The notes beneath the pieces were generated by a model. The model ran no database searches. It was given only the letters and a program-made list of their open reading frames with translations, and was not told the DNA's origin. A stretch of DNA of 64,000 bases, from assembly GCA_014607495.2 (NCBI GenBank), contig CP053160.1, positions 14,198,001-14,262,000 of the forward strand, read 5' to 3'. A program made the position numbers and the translations under genes. The stretch comes from Carposina sasakii. Lineage: Eukaryota; Arthropoda; Insecta; Lepidoptera; Carposinidae. Of the stretch, positions 28,201 through 37,007 are shown piece after piece (position 1 is the first letter of the stretch; the number at the start of each line of letters is the position of its first letter).

Positions 28201-31200
28201 CATGCTCACCATAAACTAAGCAGTTTAAAGGTTTGTAGCCGGCTTTGAAACAATTTAACTAAATGGAAAGCGAATGGACACAAAGCTGAAACGCAGTAAA
28301 AAGTACAGTCTACCGGAGCGTGCAGGCAAAAAGTGAGACACCAACCCCCTGCGTAGCCCATTGGGTGCCCCAGTGGGTGCGGCAAAACCAACACAACATA
28401 AGCTTTCACATAATTTATTCATTAAACGATGTGCACACACCAAGAACCCTATTACAAAAATAAAAGGGTCAGGAACCCTTTTCTGACACGTTTAGTTAAT
28501 GTGAACATGAACATCGTTTATTTTAATTGATACAACATAACATTATTATTGTAACGAGCATATCATGATTGGATAACTACTAGATAAAAAAATGATTAAA
28601 TTTTTATTAAACTCATATCGTAGTAGATAAAAATATGTAGATAGATGTACTTGTGTACCAAGAACTTGATTTACTAAGAGTTTTTTTATTAAAACATTTC
28701 TGGCTTTGCATGACAAAGCATAATAAGAAACCTGACATGACGGTTTAGGACCGTCTCGAGCCCAAGAACTCGACAAGCTCAAATATTTTCATGCTTTAGT
28801 TTTATCTTAGCATTTAGTTCAGATGGTCAAGGTAGACTGTCAACAATCACGCATAGACATAACAAAACAACATTAAGATCCTCGGCTTTGACAAACTTGT
28901 CTGGTCATTACATTATCTACATCAGAGGTTTGCAAACTTATTTCGTCTAACGCCCACTTTGAAAAACAGTAGCGCTCCCAATTATTGTCACCTTAAAAAT
29001 GTCAATAGCATATTAGTTGCACAATTTTTTCCTGGGGCCTTAACTGCCCATCTCTAGGCCTCCAACGCCCACGAGGGGGAGTTATCGCCCACTTTGGGAA
29101 AAACTGATCTACATCATAGACCATGTTTCATTTATTCATCAACTTAAAGTATTTGATTGAAAAAGCTTTAGATATCTAATAACGTATCCCGGGATTAATT
29201 ATTACCCAGCCAATGCAGTTCCTTGAGGTACTAACAACTTACAAATTTTATTTAATTAAGTACCTACCTCTTTATTGTTCAACAAAATAAAAAAAAACAT
29301 CAGACAAACATTCATAACAGCTACCGATTGATTTATCGTTAGACGATTTAATATAATTTACTGTGTAGCTAGACTAGACAACACCCAGACAGTGTATAAA
29401 AGTTATTTATTTATTATACATTACTATATAATACACACACATCGATGTTCCGAGAGTAGGTGCCCACTTAGCTAGAATAATGTACCACGTCGAGAAAAAG
29501 GTTAGAATTTGCTAATACCTAATAATTATAATACACGTAATAGGAATACGGAAACAGAAACACTTTGAAAGTGTGGATTTAAGTTATCTGCCGAGTAAGT
29601 AAGTACATACTCTTCGGCAAAATACTAGTCATAACGTGGGTAATTTTACTTAGGAATATGTCTAAAGGAATACTGTATTTAAAACAGTACACTGCAGTGA
29701 CTATAATTACAAGTAGTGTAATGTAATTTGTATGTAACTACAGTGTAACTCGTCATTTTTAAAACAGACAAGTAGGTACCGTATGTATTTTTCAAATCAA
29801 CCGATAAATTTGAGATGCACCTACTCATAAACATAATATTCGAATGAATAAATATTAGGGGTCGTAACGTGGTTCGCTATTCGGTGATCAGTGATCACTC
29901 CCCGGGGAAATCAGCCCATAATAAAAGTTTTCGGAAACACTTGCGTGCCCTACTCCCTACCGCATATTATTCACGCGTCTCCATAGACAAACAACGCGCG
30001 TTACTTTCACAGAAAACGCCGCCATCATCATACTTTCTCCACAACTCTAGCTCTAGTAGATTCAAATAAGAAAAATCAAACCCCATAGTCTTATTACCAA
30101 ATTACAAGTTGTGCGCGCACCTAAAGTACATGCCCAATAAGGCGATGCATTTTTTCATATTGAAAGGACGACATTGTATTCAGTGGTGTGAGGCGAGCCC
30201 ACGCACGTGAGTAGACACTGGAGATTAGATCTCTGATTACGTGACATCGACCCCACATGGGTACTCGGCTTTCATTGGTATTGAACTATTACACGACACC
30301 CATAAACAACATTTCCCAGTAATTCTCTGCGGCACTAAATGCACTTCACAACACGGTCGAATGGTGTGAAGAGAACCCATTCAATTACAGTAAGTGGTAA
30401 TAGCTGTGCGGCCTGTGGGCATCACAATCACCTTTCAATTCCATTCGATCGACTTGAGACGGTATGTGACTTTGTGTCCACTTTTATAGTTCCACATTAC
30501 GTTGTTTCACATTCCTTTGTTACTCTTCAGGAACACTTAACATTCTATTTCTATCCCATGTTAGCCGGGTTTGGTGGCTCGTGACGAATTTACCGAAATA
30601 AGAGAGAAAACACATGTATTTATAACCATGCGTCGCTTAGGAACGTATTGTAAGCCCTTGAATGGTAACGATGTCCTACCAATTTCAAATGAGCCGAATA
30701 CCATACAGCGGCTGCGGCAGTCCGACCGTCAAGCCAATCTAGGTAATATAGGTACGTCTAGTAGAGAACATTATATGGGTTTTGGGTGTTTCGCACCAGA
30801 AGCGATTCGAACCACGGCGAGGAGCGAATCCCCCAAGTACTATTTTATGGTTGTGGTTGGTATTGGGTACCAATAAATTAATGGCCGATTCATAACGCAG
30901 TACGAAACCATTCAAAAGAGCTCTTGTGCGATTCACACCGCCGCTGTTCGTTTCACTATGAGAAACTTGCGAATGGGAGCAAGATAATGCTCAGTGTCAG
31001 CGCTCTATCTTCTAAACTTCATGAGTAATCCTTAGACACCCATAAAAAAGTGCCTGACGTTAATTCACTCTAATAACTTAATACATACCACCATGATGAA
31101 ATGATATGGCAGGTGCGGGCTACAGGAGGTAACTACCTCCCAACTCTACAGATACGTTATGTAATGGAAGTTATGAGGGACGAAAGATAAAAGTAATGCA

Positions 31201-34200
31201 AGTAGCATGTGTGCAACTGAACTACCAGGGTGACGTAAGTGGCGACGTATGAAATTTACCAATAGTGATAGCATTTTACATCTTAAAAAATCGTAATAAC
31301 TTATACAGGCGATTTCTTTAATTAGACAAATTAATTCAGTAAATTAAAATTTTGAATAAAATATTCACGTAATTATCAATTTTACGGAAAACATTAGGTA
31401 AGTAAGTATACCTCATCATTTACAGCCCTGAGAAGTCCACTGTTGGACATAGGCCTCCTCCAACAACCTCCACTCCGACCGGTCGGAAGCAGCCTGCATC
31501 TAACCGACGCCCGCGACCTTGGCCAGGTCGTCCGTCCACCTCGCGGGTGGCCTTCATTCATCAGTTCTTCAAGCTATGTGCCCTGCCCATTGCCACTTCA
31601 GCTTGCTGGACTGTTGAGCTATGTCGGTGATCTTTGTACGTCGCAGAGAGATCCCAAGCATAGCTCTCTCCATCGCTCGCAGTGCGATCCTGAGCTTCTT
31701 TATGAGGCACATAGTTAGAGACCACGTCTTGGCACCGTAGGTCATCACCGGCAGCACGCACTGGTTGAATACCTTCGTCCTTAAGGACTGGGGTATCTTG
31801 GACACAAATAAACTTCGTAGTTTTCCGAACGCTGCCCAGCCGAGTTGGATTCGCCGATTACCTCCTTCTCAAAGTTGGACTTACCTAGTTTGACCGTCTG
31901 TCCCACTCATTAACAACTTCGAGCACCGAGCTCTCAACCAGTACAAGAGTGGGCGGCACATGGACGTTCGACATGATCTTAGTCATGTCCATGTTCATCT
32001 TCAGGCCCACCTGTTGGGAGACTCGATTGAGGCCATCGAGCATTGTGCTTAGATCCTTCAGCGATTCTGCCATGACCACGATGTCGTCTGCGAACCGAAG
32101 GTGAGTGATGTATTCGCCATTGATATTGAAGCCGAGTCCTTTCCATTCGAAACGCTTAAAGGCGTCTTCCACTGCATTGGTGAAGAGCTTCGGAGAAATA
32201 ACATCTCCTTGTCTCACTCCCCTCTGCAAAGAAATCGGCTCAGTGCTCCGCTCCTGTACTCGTACCGACATGGTGGCGTTGCTGTATAAACACTTCAGCA
32301 CTTCGATATATCGATGGTCAATATGGCACCGCTGCCCATGTCTCGATCGAATCAAAGGCCTTCTCATAGTCCACGAACGCTAGGCATAGTGGCCGATTAT
32401 ACTCTTCCATTTTTTGTATAATCTGCCATAGCGTGTGGATATGCTCTATGGTACTAAACCCTTTTCGGAAACCGGCTTGTTCGGGAGGCTGGAAGTCATC
32501 AAACCTGCGAGCAAGACGATTTGTGATGATTACCCTTGAAAACAACTTGTAGATATGGCTCAGAAGCGAGATGGGTCTATAGTTCTTCAGCAAGGCTTTA
32601 TCGCCTTTTTTAAAGAACAGCACCACCACACTTCCGGCGTTACGCCTTCGAGCAGGACGGAATTGAAGAGCCTCTGGAGGACCTTCAGTATCGGAGTTCC
32701 TCTTAGAAGCTCTGATGTAATTCCATCGTCGCCCGGCGCTGTTGTTTTTGAGTTGTTTAAGGGCAGTCGTACACCGGATGAGTTCCTCTTAGAAGTCCAT
32801 AAAACCTCTCAATCTCCGTTAGCACCTCTGGTATGGTAGACGCTACACTGCCGTCCTCTGTCTTCAGCTTCGTCAACTGGCTCTGCCCAATAGATAATTC
32901 TCTTGCGAACACTTTGGAGCCTTGGTTTCGCTCTATTGTCTCCTTAATGCAGCAAGTATTAAAGCTGCGGATGTTGTTTGGAGATACGTCTATTGAGCTG
33001 CCGATATGCTTCAGCGTCATCAAAGGACTGCAGAGACATTGCGCGCCTATCATAGGTTACTGGAAATTAATTTTCTGTTCTTGTCATTACAAACAAAAAT
33101 CAAAAAGGAAAAAAATGATCTAGTTAATGATTCCATAATTGAAAATGTTAATTTAACATTAATTGGTCAAATCAGGCCACAAAAATGTAGCTTTACCTTC
33201 CCTTGTCAACAATAGATTACTGTACTTTGTCAATATGTTTTATCTTAAAAGCTTGCAGTGAATAAGATTTAGTGCCATATGATAAGATAAGAGCTTTTGT
33301 TAAATATAGACCCACCACATATTTACTCATGACTCATCTCCTGATGACATGAAAGCTTGTGTGGTTATCTAAAGAATAATTTATTTTTAATACAATTAAA
33401 TAAATAACATGGTAAACATGTGTACCAAATAGATATTTATTATATGATTTTTTGTAGACACTATGTCATTTCAAATCAATGAACAGTTTTGAAAAGAAAA
33501 GAGGTTGGGTGGGACATTTTTAGTGTGCATTAAAGTACCTACCTAGGAACATCAGAGATAATTTAGATTTGAAGTCACTAGTTCTTTTCATTAAGTTTCA
33601 TTGACAGCCTTTAAATAAAGTATTTTTATTTCAAAATATCCTAACTCCTTTGTCTTTACTGAACTTACATTCACCTTACTACCCAACTTTAAATATTCTA
33701 CCAAAGATACAATATTTGACATCATTCTGTAATCTATGTGGTGGCTTACTGCAGTTACATATTTGTACCTCTCCATACTGTGATAAAATCACACAAACCT
33801 TAAAAATTTCATTCATTAAAAAGCCCATACTTCTTATTTGATGGCATGGACAGACTTTTTAAGTAGGTATAATTGCAATTACAGTAAGTAAACCGTATTT
33901 TAAACTTGAAAATGGTCTTGTTTTTTAATTGTGGTTATTGTACTGCTCAGAGGTCAATAAGGTATTCAACCTTGAGGAGTCAACTAAATAAAATTTAGTA
34001 AATACCTAGGTAGGTACATAAGTAGTATAATAATGAACTTTAAAGTTGGACAACATTAATTATTAAAAAAAACTAAAGTACCAATTAACAATACTTGCTA
34101 TTACACAAATCTGTGTTTTTAGTAATAAGTAGATTATTTGTTCACATACCTATTTTGGTAACTACTAAAAAATATGTTTAGGTGGCAGTAAATGTGTTAA

Positions 34201-34861
34201 TTCTAGACACAAATTTCAATCGAACTTAACTACTGAATTGTTAACATGGAAAACGGTATGTCAAAGAAAAAAATTATACCATCTCAGTCATCTCACCCGA
34301 GTAGCTGAAAGAAGTTACTAACCAATTTGATCTTCTTTATTCACTACCTTTCTTATCACTGTGTATTATAAAACAAAGCTGTGTCCTTCTGTTCCCCTGT
34401 CCTTATGTATGGTTAGATCATTAAAAATATGCAAAGGATTATATTTTATCAATCAGAAACAAAAATTTCCCAGTTACTAAAATGGATCAGTGTGTTGACA
34501 TAAGTGTATTACATGATTATAGTAGTTTACACCTGAGGAAAATAGTACTATAACTAGAGTAGATGTTTTGAGACTATTGTCTCTGAACTAGTTTTTTCAA
34601 TTTGATAAGAAATGCTTTAAGTAACAGAAATTATAATTAGGTATTTTTGAAAAACTTACCGGCTAGCGTGAATCTGTCCATATAATTAATTAGGTTGATG
34701 AAACACAGTATTCCCACGGTCATGAATTCGGTTAATGTGACATCGCTAAGATTATCCCGCCTCCTTGCCCGCTTCTCCTGCAGTAATGCCATAGAAGACT
34801 CATTGTCGTTATTCACTAATTGCTGATTCGAATTATTTGGAGTTATCCCACTTTGGTCCAT
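1083..34861 (-). CDS. spin: spinster, lysosomal major facilitator superfamily transporter (3' end not confirmed)
   Basis: Spinster/SPNS proteins are 12-helix MFS transporters of late endosomes and lysosomes, needed for lysosomal efflux and autophagic lysosome reformation. Coding exons in transcript order: 34660-34861, 9344-9540, 7949-8100, 5597-5797, 4673-4804, then either 4128-4389 or 2885-3146, then 1672-1770 and 1083-1272. Every junction is GT-AG and the phases match (1,0,2,2,2,0,0,1). The parts give about 478 residues. Family signatures visible: [10 protein letters not shown] in helix 1, [10 protein letters not shown] (the MFS loop 2-3 motif), [35 protein letters not shown] and ALAWWGPKF. 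The start ATG at 34861 gives the usual polar N-terminus with a basic KRARRR patch before helix 1. The last exon ends in phase 1 after the final helix, so a short C-terminal exon is still missing. Intron 1 is 25 kb and full of transposons. Confidence 0.93.
1672..1770 (-). CDS. spin: spin coding exon 7
   Basis: A 99-bp exon, phase 0 at both ends, acceptor AATATTTCAG and donor GTAAGT. It encodes [20 protein letters not shown] followed by [13 protein letters not shown], the conserved helix 11 region. Confidence 0.92.
2885..3146 (-). CDS. spin: spin alternative exon 6b
   Basis: This is the second version of exon 6, again exactly 262 bp, ending CTG|GTAAGC. It encodes [40 protein letters not shown] and [13 protein letters not shown], aligned to 6a without gaps over most of its length but clearly diverged. 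The acceptor (GCACGAAG) has a weaker pyrimidine tract than 6a, which may make its use dependent on a regulator. That last point is inference. Confidence 0.88.
4128..4389 (-). CDS. spin: spin alternative exon 6a
   Basis: This 262-bp exon begins after ACGCAG and ends TTG|GTGAGC. It encodes [20 protein letters not shown], then [16 protein letters not shown] and [13 protein letters not shown] (helices 8-10). Exon 6b, one kilobase downstream, has the same length, phases and residue framework. Because 262 is not a multiple of three, using both or neither would break the frame, so the two should be mutually exclusive. Confidence 0.9.
4673..4804 (-). CDS. spin: spin coding exon 5
   Basis: The acceptor is CTCACTTTCAG; the donor is AG|GTGAGT (phase 2). 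It encodes [20 protein letters not shown] and [11 protein letters not shown], helix 7 and the following loop. Its phase-2 end can join either version of exon 6. Confidence 0.92.
5597..5797 (-). CDS. spin: spin coding exon 4
   Basis: The acceptor is TTTTCATTCCAG; the donor GTGAGT is at 5591-5596 (phase 2). It encodes [20 protein letters not shown], helix 6, and the central cytosolic loop [20 protein letters not shown]. It is markedly more GC-rich than the surrounding intron. Confidence 0.93.
5835..6676. mobile_element. inverted-repeat MITE (TGTCGTGGCC family), copy 1
   Basis: The element begins TGTCGTGGCCATATTG and ends with its inverse CATATGGCC-like run to GGCCACGACA, flanked by TATA on both sides (a 4-bp or TA target duplication). 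Terminal inverted repeats exceed 60 bp and contain several copies of the palindrome CATTTCATGAAATG. It lies in spin intron 3. It has no coding capacity. It also holds a short (CCTAA)n tract and a GC-rich CGCTCGCTCC segment absent from copy 2. Confidence 0.82.
6237..6259. repeat. short (CCTAA)n insect-telomere-type tract
   Basis: About four and a half units of CCTAA inside the MITE at 5835-6676. TTAGG/CCTAA is the canonical insect telomere repeat; here it is interstitial and very short. Confidence 0.8.
7310..7475 (+). mobile_element. LINE 3' end with (AAAT)n tail
   Basis: An AT-rich stretch ending in a tract of about 10 AAAT units (7432-7475), preceded by CTTGACGGTATCTTGG and its near-inverse GCCGTCAAGTCCGTG, a hairpin-plus-tail arrangement typical of non-LTR retrotransposon 3' ends. 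No coding sequence remains. Confidence 0.45.
7949..8100 (-). CDS. spin: spin coding exon 3
   Basis: The acceptor is TTTTTGTTGCAG; the donor is GGAAG|GTAAGT (phase 2). It encodes [20 protein letters not shown] and the conserved [11 protein letters not shown] and FYFAIPVG segments (helices 4-5). Confidence 0.93.
8170..9340. other. spin intron 2, no feature recognised
   Basis: AT-rich intron between coding exons at 9344 and 8100. I see no complete repeat element or ORF with recognisable content. Confidence 0.5.
9344..9540 (-). CDS. spin: spin coding exon 2
   Basis: The acceptor is a pyrimidine tract followed by GCAG at 9541-9544; the donor is TCT|GTGAGT. It encodes [20 protein letters not shown], helix 2, and the MFS signature [13 protein letters not shown], ending FIGSFIS in phase 0. 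Confidence 0.93.
9541..13000. other. 5' boundary of spin exon 2 and distal spin intron 1, mostly unassigned
   Basis: AT-rich intronic DNA. The only compositional island is 11640-11900, which is GC/CpG-rich against its surroundings (see the separate entry). No complete transposon was recognised. Confidence 0.45.
11584..11778 (-). other. CpG-rich island with a 64-codon minus-strand frame inside spin intron 1
   Basis: The minus frame (starting [20 protein letters not shown], ending HLGDSMD) is followed by a stop, and the overlapping plus strand is also open. The composition resembles a coding or promoter region rather than the AT-rich intron. An alternative spin promoter or leader, a nested gene, or a retrocopied fragment are all possible; I cannot choose between them. 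Confidence 0.2.
13231..13636 (+). repeat. 5' LTR
   Basis: Begins TGTTACGTGTTAGACACG and ends ATCACATAAAA. It contains a TATA-like CATGTATAAATAATCCC about 120 bp before its end, likely the U3/R promoter. It matches the 3' LTR at 17049-17454 base for base as far as I can read. Confidence 0.9.
13638..13651 (+). other. primer binding site, tRNA-Ser type
   Basis: TGGCGCAGTCGCTC starts one base after the LTR. TGGCGCAGTCG is complementary to the 3' end of insect tRNA-Ser, the primer used by 17.6, 297 and related elements. Confidence 0.75.
13823..14792 (+). pseudogene. gag of the LTR retroelement, frameshifted
   Basis: The main open frame (237 codons from 13823 to 14536) has the helical capsid-like character of metavirus Gag. 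Near 14520 a one-base frame change leads into a second frame that carries a zinc knuckle [14 protein letters not shown] (C-x2-C-x4-H-x4-C) and then runs to TAA at 14790-14792. The zinc knuckle therefore lies outside the first frame. The shift could be a decayed base or a sequencing error; a programmed shift is unlikely in this position. Confidence 0.75.
15075..15420 (+). pseudogene. retroelement aspartic protease fragment
   Basis: It contains [12 protein letters not shown] (the DTGA active-site motif, near 15155-15190) and, further on, [14 protein letters not shown], the second conserved flap/hydrophobic motif. Stops and frame changes separate the two. Reverse transcriptase, which should follow, is absent. 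Confidence 0.7.
15425..15715 (+). pseudogene. integrase C-terminal fragment
   Basis: Short frames include [11 protein letters not shown] and EGPYDIIRK, matching the GPY/F-type module at the end of metavirus integrase. It directly follows the protease fragment, so about two thirds of pol is missing between them. Several frame breaks. Confidence 0.5.
15720..17037 (+). pseudogene. env-like region of the LTR retroelement, broken
   Basis: Occupies the position where errantiviruses carry env. There are several short open frames (15879-16091, 16229-16462, 16576-16848), some with hydrophobic segments and the last rich in P, Y and C. No frame is intact. The env identity comes from position and general character, not from a diagnostic motif. 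Confidence 0.35.
17038..17048 (+). other. polypurine tract
   Basis: AAGGGGGGAGG-type purine run directly before the TG of the 3' LTR, the expected plus-strand priming site. Confidence 0.8.
17049..17454 (+). repeat. 3' LTR
   Basis: 406 bp, the same sequence as the 5' LTR, followed immediately by the GTAT target duplication. Confidence 0.9.
18211..18854. mobile_element. TGTCGTGGCC-family MITE, copy 2
   Basis: Same ends as the copy at 5835-6676 (TGTCGTGGCCATATTG to GGCCACGACA) and the same core, but about 200 bp shorter because of many short internal gaps, including loss of most CATTTCATGAAATG units and of the CCTAA tract. No clear target duplication is visible (GTATA left, GGGTT right). Confidence 0.78.
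19600..19860. mobile_element. TGTCGTGGCC-family MITE, degraded inverted copy 3
   Basis: Contains the inverse of the copy 1 core (TTACCACATTCGGATT, GATGACAAAATCG, GTAGACGATTTAACGA) and TTCATGAAATGCTCGACCAT, with many indels. It is oriented opposite to copies 1 and 2. Confidence 0.6.
20121..20460. repeat. dispersed lepidopteran repeat with GGAGTCGCGGGCGTCCAC end, copy 1
   Basis: Contains AAATATTATAGGAGACCTTT, the variant TTTTTGTCAGTTTGTCTGTG, GCAGTTTTCAGGAATATA and the GC-rich end CGGAGTCGCGGGCGTCCAC. The same blocks in the same order occur at 25691-26031, and pieces recur at 50633-50876 and 54283-54500. Similar sequences are very common in moth and butterfly genomes. No coding capacity. Confidence 0.7.
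20688..21088. mobile_element. MITE with GGTGTAAAAGACAA-type inverted ends
   Basis: The left end TGGGTGTAAAAAGACAAC and right end TTTTTGTCTTTTACACCA are inverse of each other, and TACCTCGTATTC near the left is mirrored by GAATACGAGGTA near the right. No recognisable transposase. Confidence 0.5.
22450..22680. repeat. interspersed repeat, inverse copy of 54640-54975
   Basis: Carries TTGGCTCCTTTATGTTGC at one end and TATCCGCGGATA at the other; the same landmarks occur in reverse order and orientation at 54640-54975 (TATCCGCGGATA first, GCAACATAAAGGAGCC last). Likely a small DNA-transposon derivative. Confidence 0.55.
23985..24180. mobile_element. CAGGGTGTAAC palindromic MITE, partial copy
   Basis: The right half (GTTCTCTATAGTGGGCTATT, CTTTTCGCTTAACATACCCT, TTACACCCTG, then TATA) matches the complete element at 39065-39327; the left arm is damaged. 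Confidence 0.65.
24630..24840 (-). mobile_element. CR1-like LINE 3' end fragment
   Basis: Begins TCAAATCAAAATAAATTTA and carries the CAGCATA...GCGCTGAT...CTGCTGAG landmarks found in the 3' UTR of the CR1-like LINE at 60560-61123, in the same orientation. Only the 3' UTR is left. Confidence 0.55.
25691..26031. repeat. dispersed lepidopteran repeat, copy 2
   Basis: Starts near AATGTAACGGATCGCTGTCT and ends CGGAGTCGCGGGCGTCCAC, colinear with the copy at 20121-20460. A short piece of its start also occurs inverted at about 24181-24215. Confidence 0.7.
26858..27134. mobile_element. short hAT-like MITE with perfect 8-bp duplication
   Basis: A 277-bp element beginning CCAGGGGCGGATC and ending GATCCGCCCAT, flanked by GGAACCGA at 26850-26857 and 27135-27142. 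Non-coding. Confidence 0.8.
27590..27715. repeat. two direct copies of a 24-base block
   Basis: ATAATCCCTGGCTTAAACTG and the bases after it occur twice about 70 bp apart, each followed by a CGCGCTCGA box. Local tandem duplication; unit function unknown. Confidence 0.55.
27735..28035. mobile_element. relic of the GGGCCC-ended MITE seen at 37725-38250
   Basis: Shares in order GGCGT(C/T)ACTATTCGGAAGTTC, TGATGATGCCACGG, TTGCATGCTAGGTGCT and a GGGTATAGGGCCCGGTGG end with the element nested in the hAT copy at 36729-38691. Confidence 0.6.
28200..31390. other. spin intron 1 segment with an unassigned GC-richer block
   Basis: 28200-29860 is AT-rich without recognised content. 29860-31020 is richer in GC and CpG and has several short open frames on both strands (for example 30571-30876 plus), but none shows a known motif and splice signals do not connect them. 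It could be a decayed element or gene fragment. 31020-31390 shows nothing I can name. Confidence 0.3.
31430..33060 (-). mobile_element. RTE-clade LINE, 5'-truncated and broken
   Basis: The minus strand encodes reverse transcriptase pieces in order: [20 protein letters not shown] and [20 protein letters not shown] (about 32629-32318), [20 protein letters not shown] and [20 protein letters not shown] (about 32367-31885, with the catalytic FADD box kept), then the C-terminal [15 protein letters not shown] and [11 protein letters not shown] region (31805-31569). Frame changes separate the blocks. The 3' end ends with the GGCCTATGTCCAACAGTGGA run typical of insect RTE elements. The endonuclease is lost. 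Confidence 0.85.
33061..34640. other. proximal spin intron 1, nothing recognised
   Basis: AT-rich intronic sequence between the RTE fragment and coding exon 1. No element ends, long frames or RNA genes seen. Confidence 0.5.
34660..34861 (-). CDS. spin: spin coding exon 1 (start codon, helix 1)
   Basis: Starts [14 protein letters not shown] and runs through a polar cytosolic N-terminus into helix 1 ([14 protein letters not shown]). The donor is G|GTAAGT, leaving phase 1, which matches the acceptor at 9540 across the 25-kb intron. There is no in-frame ATG closer to helix 1 that would give a normal family N-terminus. Confidence 0.92.
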
Positions 34862-35180
34862 TGTGTCAGAAGTTCAGAACATAAGTTCTGAGTTTGAACC
34901 GTAAAACACTCACGAGAAAGTTAAGTAACCAACCGAAGACAAGAATATCAAGGTTACCACGAAAATCACAAATTGTAATAATTTAAATAAATATAATAAA
35001 AACATTAACGCACTAAAAGAAGTGTTTAAATTAAAAGTAAAGTAGAAAACCAAATATTTCTAGTAAAAAACCATGATAGGAAAATTGAATTAATTTACGA
35101 ACACGTCCGCTGTGTCTCGTGTCAAATTTCAAAGAGAATATTTTTTCCTTTTTTGACATGCAGAGCAGACAGGCAGACGT
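34862..35180 (-). promoter_or_regulatory. spin: likely spin 5' UTR and core promoter region
   Basis: The only unique sequence between the spin ATG and a Harbinger-like MITE. The transcription start cannot be fixed from sequence; no TATA box in a convincing position. An upstream non-coding exon is also possible. Confidence 0.35.
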
Positions 35181-35183
35181 TAA

Positions 35184-35777
35184 GGCAGGCCACAGACGTC
35201 CGGTTTCCTGATCAGTAATTCAGATCTGGAATTCCTGATGACTAGCGAAAACCATCCGGTTTTTTCATTCAGATTTTAATAAGACCAGTATAAAGATCAC
35301 GAAGCCAAAAACGTGTAGAGATGCTTGTGCAAGCACACATCATGAACGATGAAGACGAATTGCAATTTCTGCTCCAAAGCCAAGTCCTTTATGTCTCTAT
35401 TATGGTAGTCCGCATTATTAATACCCCATATGCATAGATATTTTTCCACCGCCATTGATTAATTTTAGGTTACACACATTTTGTTACCTACGACGACCAC
35501 GGGTACTCGGTACAACGCTCGCGCGGTTCAGATTGAAAGTGCATGTCCGGCGGACGAGCCAAAATGTATGCGAGAGCTGCGTTCGGGATGATGTCATTAC
35601 GTTTTTTCCGTTCTTACAACCCGAACGCACAGAACCAGACGTCAGGTTTTTTCCGTTCTGAAAAATAAGAACAGTGTGCGCCTTGTCGAACATTTTGTAT
35701 GTAAGCAGAGCATGGTTTCCGGATCGGAATTCCTGATCTGGAAACCGTATCAGGAAACCGGACATCTGTGGCCTGCC
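35184..35777. mobile_element. Harbinger-like MITE beside the spin promoter
   Basis: Ends GGCAGGCCACAGACGTCCGG and CCGGACATCTGTGGCCTGCC are near-perfect inverse copies, flanked by TAA on both sides (35181-35183 and 35778-35780), the 3-bp duplication expected for PIF/Harbinger elements. A 594-bp non-coding interior. It starts 323 bp upstream of the spin start codon. Confidence 0.75.
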
Positions 35778-35806
35778 TAACAGACAAAGTTTTTTGTTTA
35801 GTTTAT

Positions 35807-36230
35807 CCCGAAGCAAAGGCAAAGGGAATTATGCCCATACAGCCATTGTCTTGTAAATGATTTCTGAATTTATGATGGCTGATAAATGATGATGGATGAT
35901 GAATGAATGGAAACCTCGGGAAAATCCTCAAGAACGAATGCAAAATTAGTTAAAATAAAAATAATGGTAGAAACAACTAACATGAGCCCATGAAGAGATC
36001 GTATTCCGGCTAAAGTTTTACACATTTTATCTGCATATAAAACCATGTATATGCACCAGAATCAAGACAGATAGACAAGTAAACAAAATATAACTTATCT
36101 ACCAGAAAACATCATTTAATGGACATATGCAAGCCATTTACAAATAAATTTTCATTTTTTACAATAAAATTACACCTGCTCCCTTCCAGCTTTTCCCGCC
36201 GAATCATTGTATTTCAAGTTTGTGATCAGG
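35807..36230 (+). repeat. TTTATCCCGAAGG-ended interspersed repeat, copy 1
   Basis: Starts GTTTATCCCGAAGCAAAGGC, then ATGATGGATGATGAATG, CTCGGGAAAATCCTCAAGAA, ATGAGCCCATGAAGAGATCG and CTCCCTTCCAGCTTTTCCCG. The same blocks recur, inverted, at 40240-40500 and 40600-41045, as ends only at 52965-53065, and as bits at 19205-19420 and 50300-50400. Class unknown. Confidence 0.7.
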
Positions 36231-37007
36231 GACTTGGATGGTTGTGAGTGTGATGTGGTGAACCAATCCTAGCCAGGGATTTGGTATCTCCTCTCATTTC
36301 TATGATCCTAGCCAAAGGTAGATATTTTTTTGTTGTTGTCACTGAGCTTCTTTCCCTGGCTACGCAGTTTCTTTATTTTATAAAATGTCAAACAAATGTG
36401 CCCAACACAATAGTGAGCCATTAATAATATTAGAATAGGATAGAACTCCTCTAAGTTCTTCTTTTTTGTCGTTTATACGTAAGTGTGTCCAATTTTATAG
36501 GATTAAACTGACTTAAAAAAAAATATTACCGACTTCAAACTTTAACTAAAAAGCGATAAATAACGTAACTAATTTATCTACTTAATACATATCAAATATC
36601 TAAAATTATTTAAATATTTACAACTTAATACCTAATACTTTAACAAAGTCATCTTTAACTATTTATAATTATCACTTATTTTTTGGAGTCGGTGCCAGCC
36701 TAGGTAACGTAGTATAAATACTGGACACTAGTGATGGGCCGACTATGGTATTTGCCGACTAACCGACTAGCCGACTAATCGGTTTTCTAATTGCCGATTA
36801 GTCGGCCGACTAATCGGCAATGCCGATCATTTCTTGTCGGAAGTATTCGGGCATTTTCGTCATCATTTGGCTTAGCCAACATGCGACCGTCCGGCCGCTG
36901 AGCATGTTGTGATGTGTTTGTTTACATTTTTAATTTGTTCGTTTTATGTTTGCTACCGGTATTATTAAATCTATTTGAAATAAATAAAAAAAGTGCTGTC
37001 TGTAGTG

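Noticed and set aside
31443..33123. Several plus-strand frames of 62-96 codons
   Set aside because: Antisense to the RTE reverse transcriptase, which explains their length.
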